64,000 nt of DNA from Paracoccus denitrificans (GTDB lineage Bacteria; Pseudomonadota; Alphaproteobacteria; Rhodobacterales; Rhodobacteraceae): assembly GCA_005768755.1 (NCBI GenBank), contig VAFL01000014.1:29207-93206 (forward strand), given 5' to 3'. The notes beneath the pieces were generated by a model. It had not been told where the DNA came from. It ran no database searches and saw only the letters and a program-made list of their open reading frames with translations. The translations under genes were made by a program, and so were the position numbers. Shown one piece after another: positions 51,325-59,931 of the stretch (positions within the stretch are counted from its first letter, which is position 1; each line of letters starts with the position of its first letter).

Positions 51325-51373
51325 TTTCACATTGGGACGCGCTGTCCCGCGAACGTCAAACGAGGATAACGCC

Positions 51374-51676
51374 ATGTCGCGCGTCTGCGAACTGACCGGC
51401 AAGGGCCCGATGAGCGGGAACAATGTCAGCCACGCCAACAACAAGACCCGTCGCCGCTTTCTGCCGAACCTGAACGATGTCACGCTGACCTCGGAAAAAA
51501 CCGGCCGTAGCTACTCGCTGCGTATCTCGGCCGCTGCACTGCGCTCGGTCGATCACCGCGGCGGTCTGGATGCTTTCCTGGCCAAAGCCAAGGATGCCGA
51601 ACTGTCCGGTCGCGCCTTGAAGATCAAAAAGGAAATCGCCGAGGCCGGCGACACCGCCGCCACGCTGCGCGCCTGA
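51374..51676 (+). CDS. rpmB: 50S ribosomal protein L28
   Basis: 100 residues from the ATG at 51374 (MSRVCELTGKGPMSGNNVSH) with an AGGATAACG ribosome site. The L28 core is CELTGKGPMSGNNVSHANNK then TRRRFLPNLNDVTLTSEKTG. The longer open frame upstream overlaps ada and is rejected. The C-terminal extension (from about residue 75) is usual in alphaproteobacteria. A strong terminator follows. Confidence 0.97.
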   Translation: MSRVCELTGKGPMSGNNVSHANNKTRRRFLPNLNDVTLTSEKTGRSYSLRISAAALRSVDHRGGLDAFLAKAKDAELSGRALKIKKEIAEAGDTAATLRA

Positions 51677-51698
51677 TTTCTTCGGGTTAACAAGATTT

Positions 51699-51731
51699 GC
51701 AGGCCCCGCCGGTCCAACCGGCGGGGCCTGC
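51699..51731 (+). terminator. rpmB intrinsic terminator
   Basis: A perfect 14-bp GC-rich stem (GCAGGCCCCGCCGG, 51699-51712) pairs with 51718-51731 across a 5-base loop TCCAA, with GTTTTG shortly after. It is 23 bases downstream of the L28 stop. Confidence 0.88.
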
Positions 51732-51779
51732 GCCGTTTTGTCACTGGCGTGGGCATTTCGAAGCGGCTAGGGAACCGGC

Positions 51780-52124
51780 ATGAGCGCCACCCTTCGTGTT
51801 TTCCTTATCGTTGTCATGCTGCTGACCTCGCAAGGTCTTGCGGCAGCGCGTGGACAGGCGCGGGTGGCTGGCGAGATGGTGCTTTGCGCCGGTGACAAGC
51901 TGGTAACGGTACTGGTCGACGAACAGGGCCAGCCGGTCGAGCGCCTGGTGATCTGCCCTGACATGGCGTTGAACATGATGTCGGCGATTGCGGGCGTGAC
52001 GCCGCAACCGGCATTGTCCGAAACCATTATGCTCCTGCCGTTTGACGAAAGTCAGATCCGTTGCGCGGGGCGTGACGCGCCGATGACGCAGGCGCGCGAT
52101 CCGCCGAACCGGGGCACTATCTGA
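51780..52124 (+). CDS. small exported protein with a Cys pair, upstream of a copper chaperone
   Basis: 114 residues. Signal peptide (MSATLRVFLIVVMLLTSQG), then AGEMVLCAGDKLVTVLVDEQ and GQPVERLVICPDMALNMMSA. The two cysteines (near residues 36 and 59) frame a small beta hairpin. This short pattern is seen in Rhodobacterales beside PCu(A)C-type genes, as far as I recall. A copper or metal role is inferred from position only. An ATG at 51780 with AGGGAA upstream is a good start. Confidence 0.6.
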   Translation: MSATLRVFLIVVMLLTSQGLAAARGQARVAGEMVLCAGDKLVTVLVDEQGQPVERLVICPDMALNMMSAIAGVTPQPALSETIMLLPFDESQIRCAGRDAPMTQARDPPNRGTI

Positions 52125-52157
52125 AGTCGCCTCACGTTACCGCTCTACAGGAAAAAT

Positions 52158-52658
52158 ATGATGAAACACCTGGCTCTTTCGGCTGTGATCGCGCTGATCC
52201 TGCCCGCCACCGCTATGGCCCATAACTATCATTTCGAGATCACCGATGCCTTCTTGCGCAGCTCAAACCCGAAATCGGGCGCAGCGTTCATGACGATACT
52301 GAACGACAGCGAACATGATTGCACGCTGAGCACTGTCGAAACCCCTGTCGCCGACAAGGCAGAGCTGCATACCAGCCGCGAAAACGCCGAAGGGATGATG
52401 GAAATGCTGCCGATCGAAGGCGGCATTACCATCCCCGCGCGCGGCACCCATTCATTGGCGCGCGGCGGCGATCATGTGATGCTGATGGGTATCGCTGCGC
52501 CGCTTGCACAGGGTGACGAGGTTCCGATGACGCTGGATTTCGGCGAATGCGGCAAGGTCGAACTGCTGCTGCCACTCGACAATGATCGCACCGGCGTTGT
52601 TGCGGGCGACGCCGCACAAGCCAAGTTGACCGGCAGCGAGGGACATGCCGGACACTGA
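52158..52658 (+). CDS. copper chaperone PCu(A)C
   Basis: 166 residues with signal peptide (MMKHLALSAVIALILPATAM). The PCu(A)C domain carries H71, a Met group at 80-83, H106 and M108, approximating the copper-binding H-x-M-x-H-x-M pattern (AELHTSRENAEGMMEM and ARGGDHVMLMG). It carries Cu(I) in the periplasm, often to cytochrome oxidase. The C-terminus ends EGHAGH, a likely extra metal site. It lies 33 bases after the small exported gene. Confidence 0.88.
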   Translation: MMKHLALSAVIALILPATAMAHNYHFEITDAFLRSSNPKSGAAFMTILNDSEHDCTLSTVETPVADKAELHTSRENAEGMMEMLPIEGGITIPARGTHSLARGGDHVMLMGIAAPLAQGDEVPMTLDFGECGKVELLLPLDNDRTGVVAGDAAQAKLTGSEGHAGH

Positions 52659-52801
52659 ATGACCGCCTGAAAACGCCAGCGGCTCGGCTCGATCCTGCCG
52701 CTGGCACAGCTTCAACGGCATTGTGATCGCACGACGTCGCACATCATGCGAACGATGGCAGGCGCAGCGCGTTGCCTTGAACGACTTCTGGATGCGACGA
52801 C

Positions 52802-54169
52802 ATGAATTATGCCGATTTCGCCCTGATCCGCTTTGGATCGGGACTGTCACCCCGCTTTGATGGCCCGGCTACGCCGGATGCGTTGATGGACTCGCTCGCC
52901 GATGAGACGACGCGGGCTGCGTTTCCTGTTCCCAGTACCGGGGAAATTCTGACGCAGCTGGAACATTACAACAAGATCCGCCGTGGCCCGATGGAGGACG
53001 AAGCTTCCCGCACCACGTTCGAGCAGGAGCGGAACCGTATCAAGCAGTTGGCCAACACGATCCGCAGGATAAGGCTGGCGCGCGCAATCGACGCCCCCGT
53101 CGGGTTTTCCGAACGTCTGGCGCAATTCTGGTCCAGTCATTTCAGCCTTACTGGCGCCGCCCATCATGTTCTGGCGTTGAACGAATCATTTCAGGACGAG
53201 GTGATCCGCACGCATCAGAACGGGCTTTTCGCAGATCTTCTGCGTGCGGCGACGTTCCACCCCGCGATGCTGCGCTATCTGAACCAGACCGAATCTGTCG
53301 GCCCCGCGTCGCAATTCGCGCGAAAAAAAGCCCACAAGAACCTGGGACTGAACGAGAACCACGCCCGCGAATTGCTGGAACTGCATACGCTGGGTGTGGG
53401 CAGTGGCTACAACCAGGCGGATGTCCGGCAATTGGCAGAGTTGATGACCGGACTTGTCCTGACCAAGGAGCACCGCTTCATCTTCTCGTCCGCGCGGGCA
53501 GAGCCGGGGCCGGAAACGGTTCTCGGGAAAGACTATGGTGGCGCGGAACCCGCGCAGCAGGCCGAGATCGAAGCATTTCTGAACGATCTGGCAGTCCACC
53601 CCAGGACCGCTGCCTTTATCTGCGGCAAGCTGGCCCGGCATTTCTGTTCGGATGCGCCCCCTGACAAACTGATCGGGGCGATGACAGAACGTTATCGCAG
53701 CACCGGCGGCAATCTGACCGAGGTTTATGCAGTCATGGTGGGACACAAGGACGCACGCGACAGTTTCGGTCAGAAGGTGCGCCAGCCCTACGACTTCATC
53801 GCCGCAGGCTTTCGCAGCCTTGGTGCGGCTGGATCCATGATCACCGACATGAAATTCGGCCAATTCAGGCGCACCGTCATCGGCCCGCTCAGGGCAATGG
53901 GGCAGCCGGTCAACGGCGCGCCGCAGCCCGAAGGCTGGCCCGAGGATGAGGCCTCCTGGCTGACGCCACAGCAACTTGCCGGTCGGATCAACTGGGCGCT
54001 TGATACGCCGCGCGCCATGTTCAAGTCCCTGCCTGACGTGGCCGGTTATGTCGCCACCGCATTGCCTGATACGCGCGCTGAACAGATCGGCCCGATTGCC
54101 GCACGGGCCGAGACCCAGGCGGAAGGCATCGCGATGGTGCTGGCTTCGCCGCAATTCAATCGGAGATGA
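52802..54169 (+). CDS. DUF1800 domain protein
   Basis: 455 residues. Markers of DUF1800 are RLAQFWSSHFSLTGAAHHVL, FHPAMLRYLNQTESVGPASQ, LNENHARELLELHTLGVGSG and YNQADVRQLAELMTGLV. The N-terminus (MNYADFALIRFGSG) has no signal peptide or membrane segment. DUF1800 genes very often sit before DUF1501 genes, as here with an ATGA overlap. The biochemical function is unknown; an envelope location is inferred from the partner. Confidence 0.87.
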   Translation: MNYADFALIRFGSGLSPRFDGPATPDALMDSLADETTRAAFPVPSTGEILTQLEHYNKIRRGPMEDEASRTTFEQERNRIKQLANTIRRIRLARAIDAPVGFSERLAQFWSSHFSLTGAAHHVLALNESFQDEVIRTHQNGLFADLLRAATFHPAMLRYLNQTESVGPASQFARKKAHKNLGLNENHARELLELHTLGVGSGYNQADVRQLAELMTGLVLTKEHRFIFSSARAEPGPETVLGKDYGGAEPAQQAEIEAFLNDLAVHPRTAAFICGKLARHFCSDAPPDKLIGAMTERYRSTGGNLTEVYAVMVGHKDARDSFGQKVRQPYDFIAAGFRSLGAAGSMITDMKFGQFRRTVIGPLRAMGQPVNGAPQPEGWPEDEASWLTPQQLAGRINWALDTPRAMFKSLPDVAGYVATALPDTRAEQIGPIAARAETQAEGIAMVLASPQFNRR

Positions 54170-55350
54170 CCATGGACCGCCGCCATTTTCTGAACATGGC
54201 CCTTGGGGCAGCCTGCTCGGCTGCGGCTATGCCGCTTGTAACACCGATGAGCTTTGCCGCGACACAGGGCGACAAGCGCTTCGTTGCGATCGTGCTGCGC
54301 GGTGCGATGGATGGGCTGGACGTTGTACAGCCCTATGGGGACCCGCTGCTGCGGAAGTTGCGCAAGACCATTTCGGTCGGACCGGAAAAAGGGGCGCTGG
54401 ATCTGGACGGGTTCTATGCGTTGCACCCGGCGCTGGCGCCGTTGATGCCGATGTGGCAAGCAGGTGAACTGGGCTTTGCGCAGGCCGTTTCGACACCCTA
54501 TCGCGACAAGCGCAGCCATTTCGTCGGGCAGGATATCCTGGAAGCAGGGACAACTGGCGACAGCGTTCCCGATGATATCAACAGTGGCTGGTTGAACCGG
54601 CTGTTGCCGATGCTGCCCGGTGCCACCATGGAAACCGCTTTTGCGGTCGGGATCGAGAATATGACGATCCTCAGCGGCGACGCGGCCCATGCAAGCTGGG
54701 CACCGCAGGCGAAGCTGTCGGTGACGCCGCAGGCGCAAAACCTGCTGCACATCATGTATGAGAACGATCCCCCCTTCCAGAATGCCAGCGACGTCGCCAT
54801 CGCGCTAAGCGCGGCCAGCAGAACCGGTGACGCGATGAAAGGGTCCGAAAAACGCCAATTGGCCGGTTCGCTCGCGTCGTTTGCGGCGGGTCGGTTGAAC
54901 GCAGACACGCGGATTGCCGCCTTCTCGCTGACGGGATGGGATAGTCATCACCGGCAGCAGGGCTCGCTCATGCGTGCGCTGGAGCAGTTGGCGGAAGCAC
55001 TGACGGTTCTCAAGCAGGAACTGGGGGCGAACTGGGGCCAGACGGTCGTCATGGCAATGACGGAGTTCGGTCGCACGGTGCGCGAAAACGGCACGAACGG
55101 CACCGATCATGGAACGGGTGGTCTGATGATCATGGCGGGCGGCGCCATTCGCGGCGGTCGTGTCTATGGGGACTGGCCCGGGCTGGACGAGGCCGATCTT
55201 TATGCGGGCCGTGATCTGATGCCGACTGCGGACGTGCGGGCCTATGCCGGTGCTGCCCTGTCGGGATTGTTCGGTGTGTCCACTGCTGCCGTGGAAAGCA
55301 CCATCTTCCCCGGTCTGATCATGCCGGACCCGCCGAAGCTGTTGCTATGA
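54166..55350 (+). CDS. DUF1501 protein with Tat-type signal
   Basis: 394 residues. The N-terminus TMDRRHFLNMALGAACSAAA has the twin-arginine pattern, ending near MSFAA. The sulfatase-like DUF1501 domain shows FVAIVLRGAMDGLDVVQPYG, RDKRSHFVGQDILEAGT, MAMTEFGRTVRENGTNGTDH and GTGGLMIMAGGAIRGGRVYG. The His/Asp/Ser metal-site pattern resembles alkaline-phosphatase-like hydrolases. It overlaps DUF1800 by 4 bases, and the pair is probably one complex. Substrate unknown. Confidence 0.87.
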   Translation: MTMDRRHFLNMALGAACSAAAMPLVTPMSFAATQGDKRFVAIVLRGAMDGLDVVQPYGDPLLRKLRKTISVGPEKGALDLDGFYALHPALAPLMPMWQAGELGFAQAVSTPYRDKRSHFVGQDILEAGTTGDSVPDDINSGWLNRLLPMLPGATMETAFAVGIENMTILSGDAAHASWAPQAKLSVTPQAQNLLHIMYENDPPFQNASDVAIALSAASRTGDAMKGSEKRQLAGSLASFAAGRLNADTRIAAFSLTGWDSHHRQQGSLMRALEQLAEALTVLKQELGANWGQTVVMAMTEFGRTVRENGTNGTDHGTGGLMIMAGGAIRGGRVYGDWPGLDEADLYAGRDLMPTADVRAYAGAALSGLFGVSTAAVESTIFPGLIMPDPPKLLL

Positions 55351-55704
55351 AGGCGCGAAATACGCAACGCGTCTGAAAACCGGCGGTTGGATCGGCACTT
55401 GACCGATCATTGGATCGATGGCGCGAGAGGCAGGGCGACGCGGGGTGATCACGTCGAATTTGACATCCGGTGCGTCAGCAGGGTCTCGACGCGGGCGCGG
55501 TAGCAGACTAAGTTCCCGCGACTGCCGGTGCAGGATTTGCACGGCTTTATGGAACATAACCCCGCAGGGCGCTGCCTGAAAAGGCGAACACCCGGCGCGA
55601 CGCGGCAAGCAGATGAACGACGCGAAGACCATGATATCGATCCTGCCGCCGGGCGCTGCCCCTGCCGCCTGTTCGCACGGCGCAGGCAGCGAGGAGGTGC
55701 GGTA
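55351..55704 (+). other. 354-base gap before kpsM with a possible leader ORF
   Basis: No family-matched gene is visible in the gap. An ORF of 30 codons (55613-55705, MNDAKTMISILPPG) ends TAATG exactly on the kpsM ATG at 55705, so it might couple to kpsM. It may be chance in GC-rich DNA. The kpsM promoter must lie here, but no clear -35/-10 pair stood out. Confidence 0.3.
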
Positions 55705-56526
55705 ATGGACGGGGCCGGCGGACTTCGCCCGGTGCGCACGACTGTCAGCGGTCGGGTCCTGCCCCGATTTTCGACCCTGCGAACGGTCGTGGCTCTCTGC
55801 CTGCGGGAGGTGACGACATCAAACGGGGACACGGCTGGCGGCTATCTGTGGTCGGTCGTCTCTCCGGTGATCGGGATCGTCGGGCTGACCATCATCTTCT
55901 CGGCCGGGTTCCGTACCCCGCCCCTGGGCGAAAACTTCGCCATTTTCTACGCGACCGGCATGCTGCCCTTCACGATGTTTCGCAGCGTCTGCGCGCGCGT
56001 GGAACATTCGATACGGGCCTCTCGCAATCTGCTGAACTTCCCACGTGTGACGATCTTCGACGTGTTGATTTCCAAGTTCATCATGGCGGTCATGACGCAG
56101 GCGGCGATCTCGGTGCTGGTGCTGGGGTTCATTCTGTATGTCTACAAGCCCGATGTCACCTTTCACGTCATTCAGGTGATGCAGGCCTTTGGTGTCGCGG
56201 CGCTGCTGGGTTTCGGGATCGGTGTGATGAACTGCGCGATCAAGACGAAGCTTCCCTTGTGGGAAATGGTCTGGACCTTCATCAGCCGACCCCTGCTGCT
56301 GGTATCTGGCGTGATGTTCCTGGTCGAAACGCTGCCCCGGCCATATAACGAATGGCTGCTGTGGAACCCGCTGGTTCACTTCATCGGCCGCCTGCGCGAG
56401 GCGTTCTATGTCGATTACATCGGCAGCTATACCGACCTGCGCTATCCGCTGGAAATCGCACTGGTAACATCGTTCATCGGGTTGGCTGGCATCAAGCTGT
56501 TCGCGCGCGAGCTTTTGGACACATGA
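55705..56526 (+). CDS. kpsM: capsule polysaccharide ABC transporter permease (KpsM type)
   Basis: 273 residues from the ATG at 55705, with a strong GAGGAGGT site ahead. ABC-2 type permease with six membrane helices: LWSVVSPVIGIVGLTIIFSA, FAIFYATGMLPFTMFRSVCA, FGVAALLGFGIGVMNCAIKT, WEMVWTFISRPLLLVSGVMF and WLLWNPLVHFIGRLREAFY. It exports capsule-type polysaccharide through the inner membrane together with KpsT. The start of kpsE overlaps its stop by 4 bases, and kpsT follows, so the three are one operon. Confidence 0.92.
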   Translation: MDGAGGLRPVRTTVSGRVLPRFSTLRTVVALCLREVTTSNGDTAGGYLWSVVSPVIGIVGLTIIFSAGFRTPPLGENFAIFYATGMLPFTMFRSVCARVEHSIRASRNLLNFPRVTIFDVLISKFIMAVMTQAAISVLVLGFILYVYKPDVTFHVIQVMQAFGVAALLGFGIGVMNCAIKTKLPLWEMVWTFISRPLLLVSGVMFLVETLPRPYNEWLLWNPLVHFIGRLREAFYVDYIGSYTDLRYPLEIALVTSFIGLAGIKLFARELLDT

Positions 56527-57785
56527 GTGCGGACGCCACACCTTCGGAACAAAAGGCTGCCGTCGCTGCAAAGCCCGCACCGGCCAAGGCGCCGGTCCGA
56601 AAGCCGCAAGCGGCAAAAAAGCCGGCGGACGACAAGCCCGAACCGCATTACGATTTCAACGAAGTCGTTGCTGCCGGGCTGCGGCCGCGTCATTTTTTCC
56701 TGATAGGGACCTTCCTGCTGATCGTTGTTATCCCCGCTGTGATAGCGGCATGGATTTCATGGAGTTTCGCAGGAACCCTGCGGCAAGTGACGGCTTCGGT
56801 GACGGTGCAGGAACAATCGCTCGGGGTGCTGGGAAATTCGACTGGGGGCGATACGCTGCGCAGCGCCTTCTCTGGTTCGGGGGCCGAAGAAACCGCGATA
56901 GTTCGTCAACTTGTGAACAGCCAGGATTTCTACCGCACGATCCGTGAGCAGGTGAACCTGGCCGAGATCTGGCCCGAGGACCGGGTGGTGCCATACCTGC
57001 CGACCCACTTCGATCCTGATGCCACGGTCGAGGACGGGCACCGCTTCTGGCTGAACATGGTTTCGGTCAATCTCGGCTCTCGTGACAATATCATTCGGGT
57101 TACGGTGACCGCCTTTGACCAGCAGTCGGCCGAAAGATTGCTTCTTGCGATCCGAAATGAGGCAGAGCGGCGGCTGAACCTTGCCCGCGCCGCCACACTT
57201 GCTGCCGCGCGCAACGAGGCAGAGGCGCGGCTGGAGGAGTTGAAGGTCCAGAATGCCGAAGATCGGCAGGCATTGATGGATTTCCGTCTGGCCAGCCGCA
57301 CCATCGACCCGCAACTGCTGGCCGCAATGAACACAGAACTGCGCAACAACCTGCGCCAGATGCGGACCAATGAGGAGATCATGATCGCCGAGGCAGAGGC
57401 GTCGGTTGGTCAGGGCGGGGTGCTGACGCGCAGGCCAGAGGATCGCATCGCTGCCATCGAGGCCTACATGAACGATGCCGAGGCCAACGAGGGCAGCATT
57501 TCGACGACCACTGAAATCGCGCAGCTGATGGATGCGTATCAGCCGTTGCTGCTTGAAGCTGAACTGTCCGGCACTGCGCTGCGGTCGGCTGAATTGTCGA
57601 TCATCTATTATAACCGGGAACTTGAATCCAATAAGGTCTTCCTGACCAGTGTCACCGGCGGAAACTCGGCTGCGATCCGGCTGTTTCCGCAGTTTGGTCC
57701 CACGTTGCTTGTTGTTCTGGTCAGCACCTTCATTATCTGGTGCATGGTGCTACTGATCTTCTATGCCATCCGGGACCGGAAATGA
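56523..57785 (+). CDS. kpsE: capsule export inner-membrane protein (KpsE/Wzz-like polysaccharide co-polymerase)
   Basis: 420 residues. A cytosolic Lys/Ala/Pro-rich N-terminus (1-45) precedes a membrane helix at about 58-80. A large periplasmic coiled-coil part has NLARAATLAAARNEAEARLE and DRQALMDFRLASRTIDPQLL. A second helix near the end leads to the terminal FYAIRDRK. KpsE bridges to the outer-membrane exporter KpsD. No kpsD is in the window. The gene is coupled to kpsM and kpsT by 4-base overlaps. Confidence 0.9.
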   Translation: MSADATPSEQKAAVAAKPAPAKAPVRKPQAAKKPADDKPEPHYDFNEVVAAGLRPRHFFLIGTFLLIVVIPAVIAAWISWSFAGTLRQVTASVTVQEQSLGVLGNSTGGDTLRSAFSGSGAEETAIVRQLVNSQDFYRTIREQVNLAEIWPEDRVVPYLPTHFDPDATVEDGHRFWLNMVSVNLGSRDNIIRVTVTAFDQQSAERLLLAIRNEAERRLNLARAATLAAARNEAEARLEELKVQNAEDRQALMDFRLASRTIDPQLLAAMNTELRNNLRQMRTNEEIMIAEAEASVGQGGVLTRRPEDRIAAIEAYMNDAEANEGSISTTTEIAQLMDAYQPLLLEAELSGTALRSAELSIIYYNRELESNKVFLTSVTGGNSAAIRLFPQFGPTLLVVLVSTFIIWCMVLLIFYAIRDRK

Positions 57786-58456
57786 TCGTTCTCGATAACG
57801 TCACAAAGATATTCTACTCGCGCCACGTGAAAAACACGGTGTTTCAGAATCTGAACGCGGTTTTTCCCAGCCATACCTCGGTTGCACTGCTGGGCCGGAA
57901 TGGGGCCGGCAAGTCCACGCTGCTGCAGATCATGGCAGGTTCGCTGATCCCCAACTCCGGCAGGGTGCTGAGCGATGGGAACATTTCGTTTCCGATCGGT
58001 CTTGCCTCGTCATTGCATCCCTTCATGAGCGGTGCGCAGAATACGAAGTTCATTGCCCGGATCTACGGTGCCGATACCAACTCGCTGAAAGCCTTTGTCG
58101 AAGATTTCGCCGAGCTGGATGAGAAATTCTATCTGCCGGTGCGGACCTATTCTTCGGGTATGCGGTCGCGGCTGATGTTCGGCATCAACATGGGTCTGAA
58201 ATTCGACACCTATCTGGTGGACGAGGTTTCTGCCGTCGGCGATGCCAGCTTCCGCGAGAAAAGCGAATTCCTGTTCAAGGAGCGGATGAAGGAATCCGGT
58301 GCTGTGTTCATCAGCCACTCGATGGGCCTTGTCCGGCGGATGTGTACGGCGGGCGCCGTGTTGGAAAACGGCCGGATCACCTATTATGAAGACCTTGAAG
58401 AGGCGATCAAGGCGCATCACCGAAATGTCCGGGCCTCGGACATAAACGACGACTGA
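57782..58456 (+). CDS. kpsT: capsule polysaccharide ABC transporter ATP-binding protein (KpsT)
   Basis: 224 residues. Walker A GRNGAGKST (38-46), the ABC signature YSSGMRSR (123-130) and Walker B FDTYLVDEV (141-149) are complete. It pairs with KpsM for polysaccharide export. The start overlaps the kpsE stop by 4 bases. The signature is of the short KpsT/RfbE-type polysaccharide ATPases. The C-terminus lacks the carbohydrate-binding extension of Wzt. Confidence 0.94.
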   Translation: MIVLDNVTKIFYSRHVKNTVFQNLNAVFPSHTSVALLGRNGAGKSTLLQIMAGSLIPNSGRVLSDGNISFPIGLASSLHPFMSGAQNTKFIARIYGADTNSLKAFVEDFAELDEKFYLPVRTYSSGMRSRLMFGINMGLKFDTYLVDEVSAVGDASFREKSEFLFKERMKESGAVFISHSMGLVRRMCTAGAVLENGRITYYEDLEEAIKAHHRNVRASDINDD

Positions 58457-58460
58457 GCAA

Positions 58461-58493
58461 AAAAGCAGAAGAAAGGGCGGCCATTGGCCGCCC
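58461..58493 (-). terminator. terminator of the second kpsE-like gene
   Basis: GGGCGGCC (58475-58482) pairs with GGCCGCCC (58486-58493). Reading the minus strand, the stem is followed by TTTCTTCTGCTTTTTT. This suits the minus-strand gene whose stop is at 58525; it may also serve kpsT. Confidence 0.65.
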
Positions 58494-58524
58494 GGGGACT
58501 TGCGCATCCTTCGTGACACGAACC

Positions 58525-59706
58525 TCAGCGGCGGTCGCGGACGCTGTAATAGAACAGCAGCAATACGGCCCAACCCAGCAACAGGATCGCGAAGATACGC
58601 ATGAGAAGCGCAGGCCGGTTCGGAAGCTGTGCGGCTTCTGGCAGGCGCGGCTCGATATGGGCGGCCAGATATCGCGATTGGCGCTGACCTTCGGCCAACG
58701 CGGCCTCATAGGAGGCCTGCGCGGAACGATAGGTGGTCTCGGCGAACTGCGCATCGGCCGCGAGTTCTTCATATTCCGCCATCATCTGGGCGTAGCTTTC
58801 GCCGTTGGGTCCTTCGCCGGTGGCACCGAATTTGGCGCGTTCGGCGTCGATCTGGGCCTGAAGCGCATTGATCCTGCGCTGCCCCTGCACGACACGCGTA
58901 TCATCGTCTCGGGCAGTTTCACGCAGCGTATCCAGTGCGACATTCGCCTCGACCAACTGCGATTGCAGCGTGCTCAGCACGGTCATCTGACCTGCAAGGT
59001 CAGCAGCCGGGTCGACAATCTGGGTGCGCATGCGGAACGCCGTCATCGCAAGACGGGTCTCGGTCAGGTTGTCCTGCGCCTTCTCAAGCTCATCGCGCGA
59101 AAAACGGGTTGCGTCATCGCGTGCAATGTCTGACAGGCGGTTGATGGTGCGGCTGGATTCGTCGAAGGCCGCGGTTGCGATCTGCAGTGCGTCTTCGGCG
59201 CTGAACGCCATCACGGTCAGCGTGATCAGCTTGCTGGACGAATCGTAATCGACCTTGACCTGCTTGCGCCAGTATTGGGTCAGATCCTCCAGCGAGCCGT
59301 CGGCGTCATAGGCAAAGATGGGGTCGATGTCATGGGGGGCGGAGAACTTGCCCACCAGGTCCATCTGTTCGTTGATAGTCGAAACGATGTCCTGGCTGCG
59401 CAGGAAATCGTAGAGAATGTCCGGGTCAGAAGCCGTGGTCGATCCCGTAAGTTGGGACAGTCCGCCAAGGATGTCCAGCGTCGGGTCCGCCTCTTCCTTG
59501 CGGACCGAAAAGCCCACGGTGGCGACATACTGGTCCTGTGCACGCGCCCACAGATACCACGCCCAGACAATCGTTGGCGCGATGACCATGATCAGGAACG
59601 ACGCGAGGATGACCGTTCGGGCCAGCGGCCGGCCCTTGGGCCGTGCCGGACGGGCCGGGCGATGTTTTGCCGCCGGATGCGGCGCGTTTGTCTGTATCTC
59701 GGCCAT
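58525..59706 (-). CDS. second KpsE-like polysaccharide export protein
   Basis: 393 residues. N-terminal Pro/Lys/Arg-rich segment, a membrane helix at about 32-52 (VILASFLIMVIAPTIVWAWY), then VATVGFSVRKEEADPTLDIL. A long coiled coil follows (MTVLSTLQSQLVEANVALDT), then a helix near the C-terminus ending YYSVRDRR, the same end motif as KpsE in the kps operon. It is convergent with that operon. Sequence identity between the two looks low, so they are old paralogues or partners in one complex. The ATG at 59706 has AGGACAAGAG before it. Confidence 0.87.
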   Translation of the reverse strand: MAEIQTNAPHPAAKHRPARPARPKGRPLARTVILASFLIMVIAPTIVWAWYLWARAQDQYVATVGFSVRKEEADPTLDILGGLSQLTGSTTASDPDILYDFLRSQDIVSTINEQMDLVGKFSAPHDIDPIFAYDADGSLEDLTQYWRKQVKVDYDSSSKLITLTVMAFSAEDALQIATAAFDESSRTINRLSDIARDDATRFSRDELEKAQDNLTETRLAMTAFRMRTQIVDPAADLAGQMTVLSTLQSQLVEANVALDTLRETARDDDTRVVQGQRRINALQAQIDAERAKFGATGEGPNGESYAQMMAEYEELAADAQFAETTYRSAQASYEAALAEGQRQSRYLAAHIEPRLPEAAQLPNRPALLMRIFAILLLGWAVLLLFYYSVRDRR

Positions 59707-59855
59707 ACTCTTGTCCTGCTTCAGCCCCGCGGACCCTTTTGGGGCTTGCGCAGCTATATACGCAGCCTCATCGCATGACCAGCCGGCAGGCCGCGCCGTG
59801 CCCTTGCGGCGCCTTCACGAAAAGCGGCGCTGGCTGCGCGAATGCCCACCACAGC

Positions 59856-59903
59856 TAGATTGCACGGGATTGAGTTGCAATGCCGAAATCTGTAGATTGC
59901 ACG
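59856..59903. repeat. 11-base direct repeat before the L,D-transpeptidase gene
   Basis: TAGATTGCACG occurs at 59856-59866 and 59893-59903, 37 bases apart, in the gap between the divergent kpsE-like gene and the transpeptidase gene. It could be a pair of regulator sites; no protein can be named. Confidence 0.35.
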
Positions 59904-59931
59904 AAACGAGCAGTTACAGGATCACATTTCC

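Noticed and set aside
55345..55632. 95-codon minus-strand ORF after the DUF1501 gene
   Set aside because: No recognisable domain, overlaps the kpsM upstream region and lacks a ribosome site.
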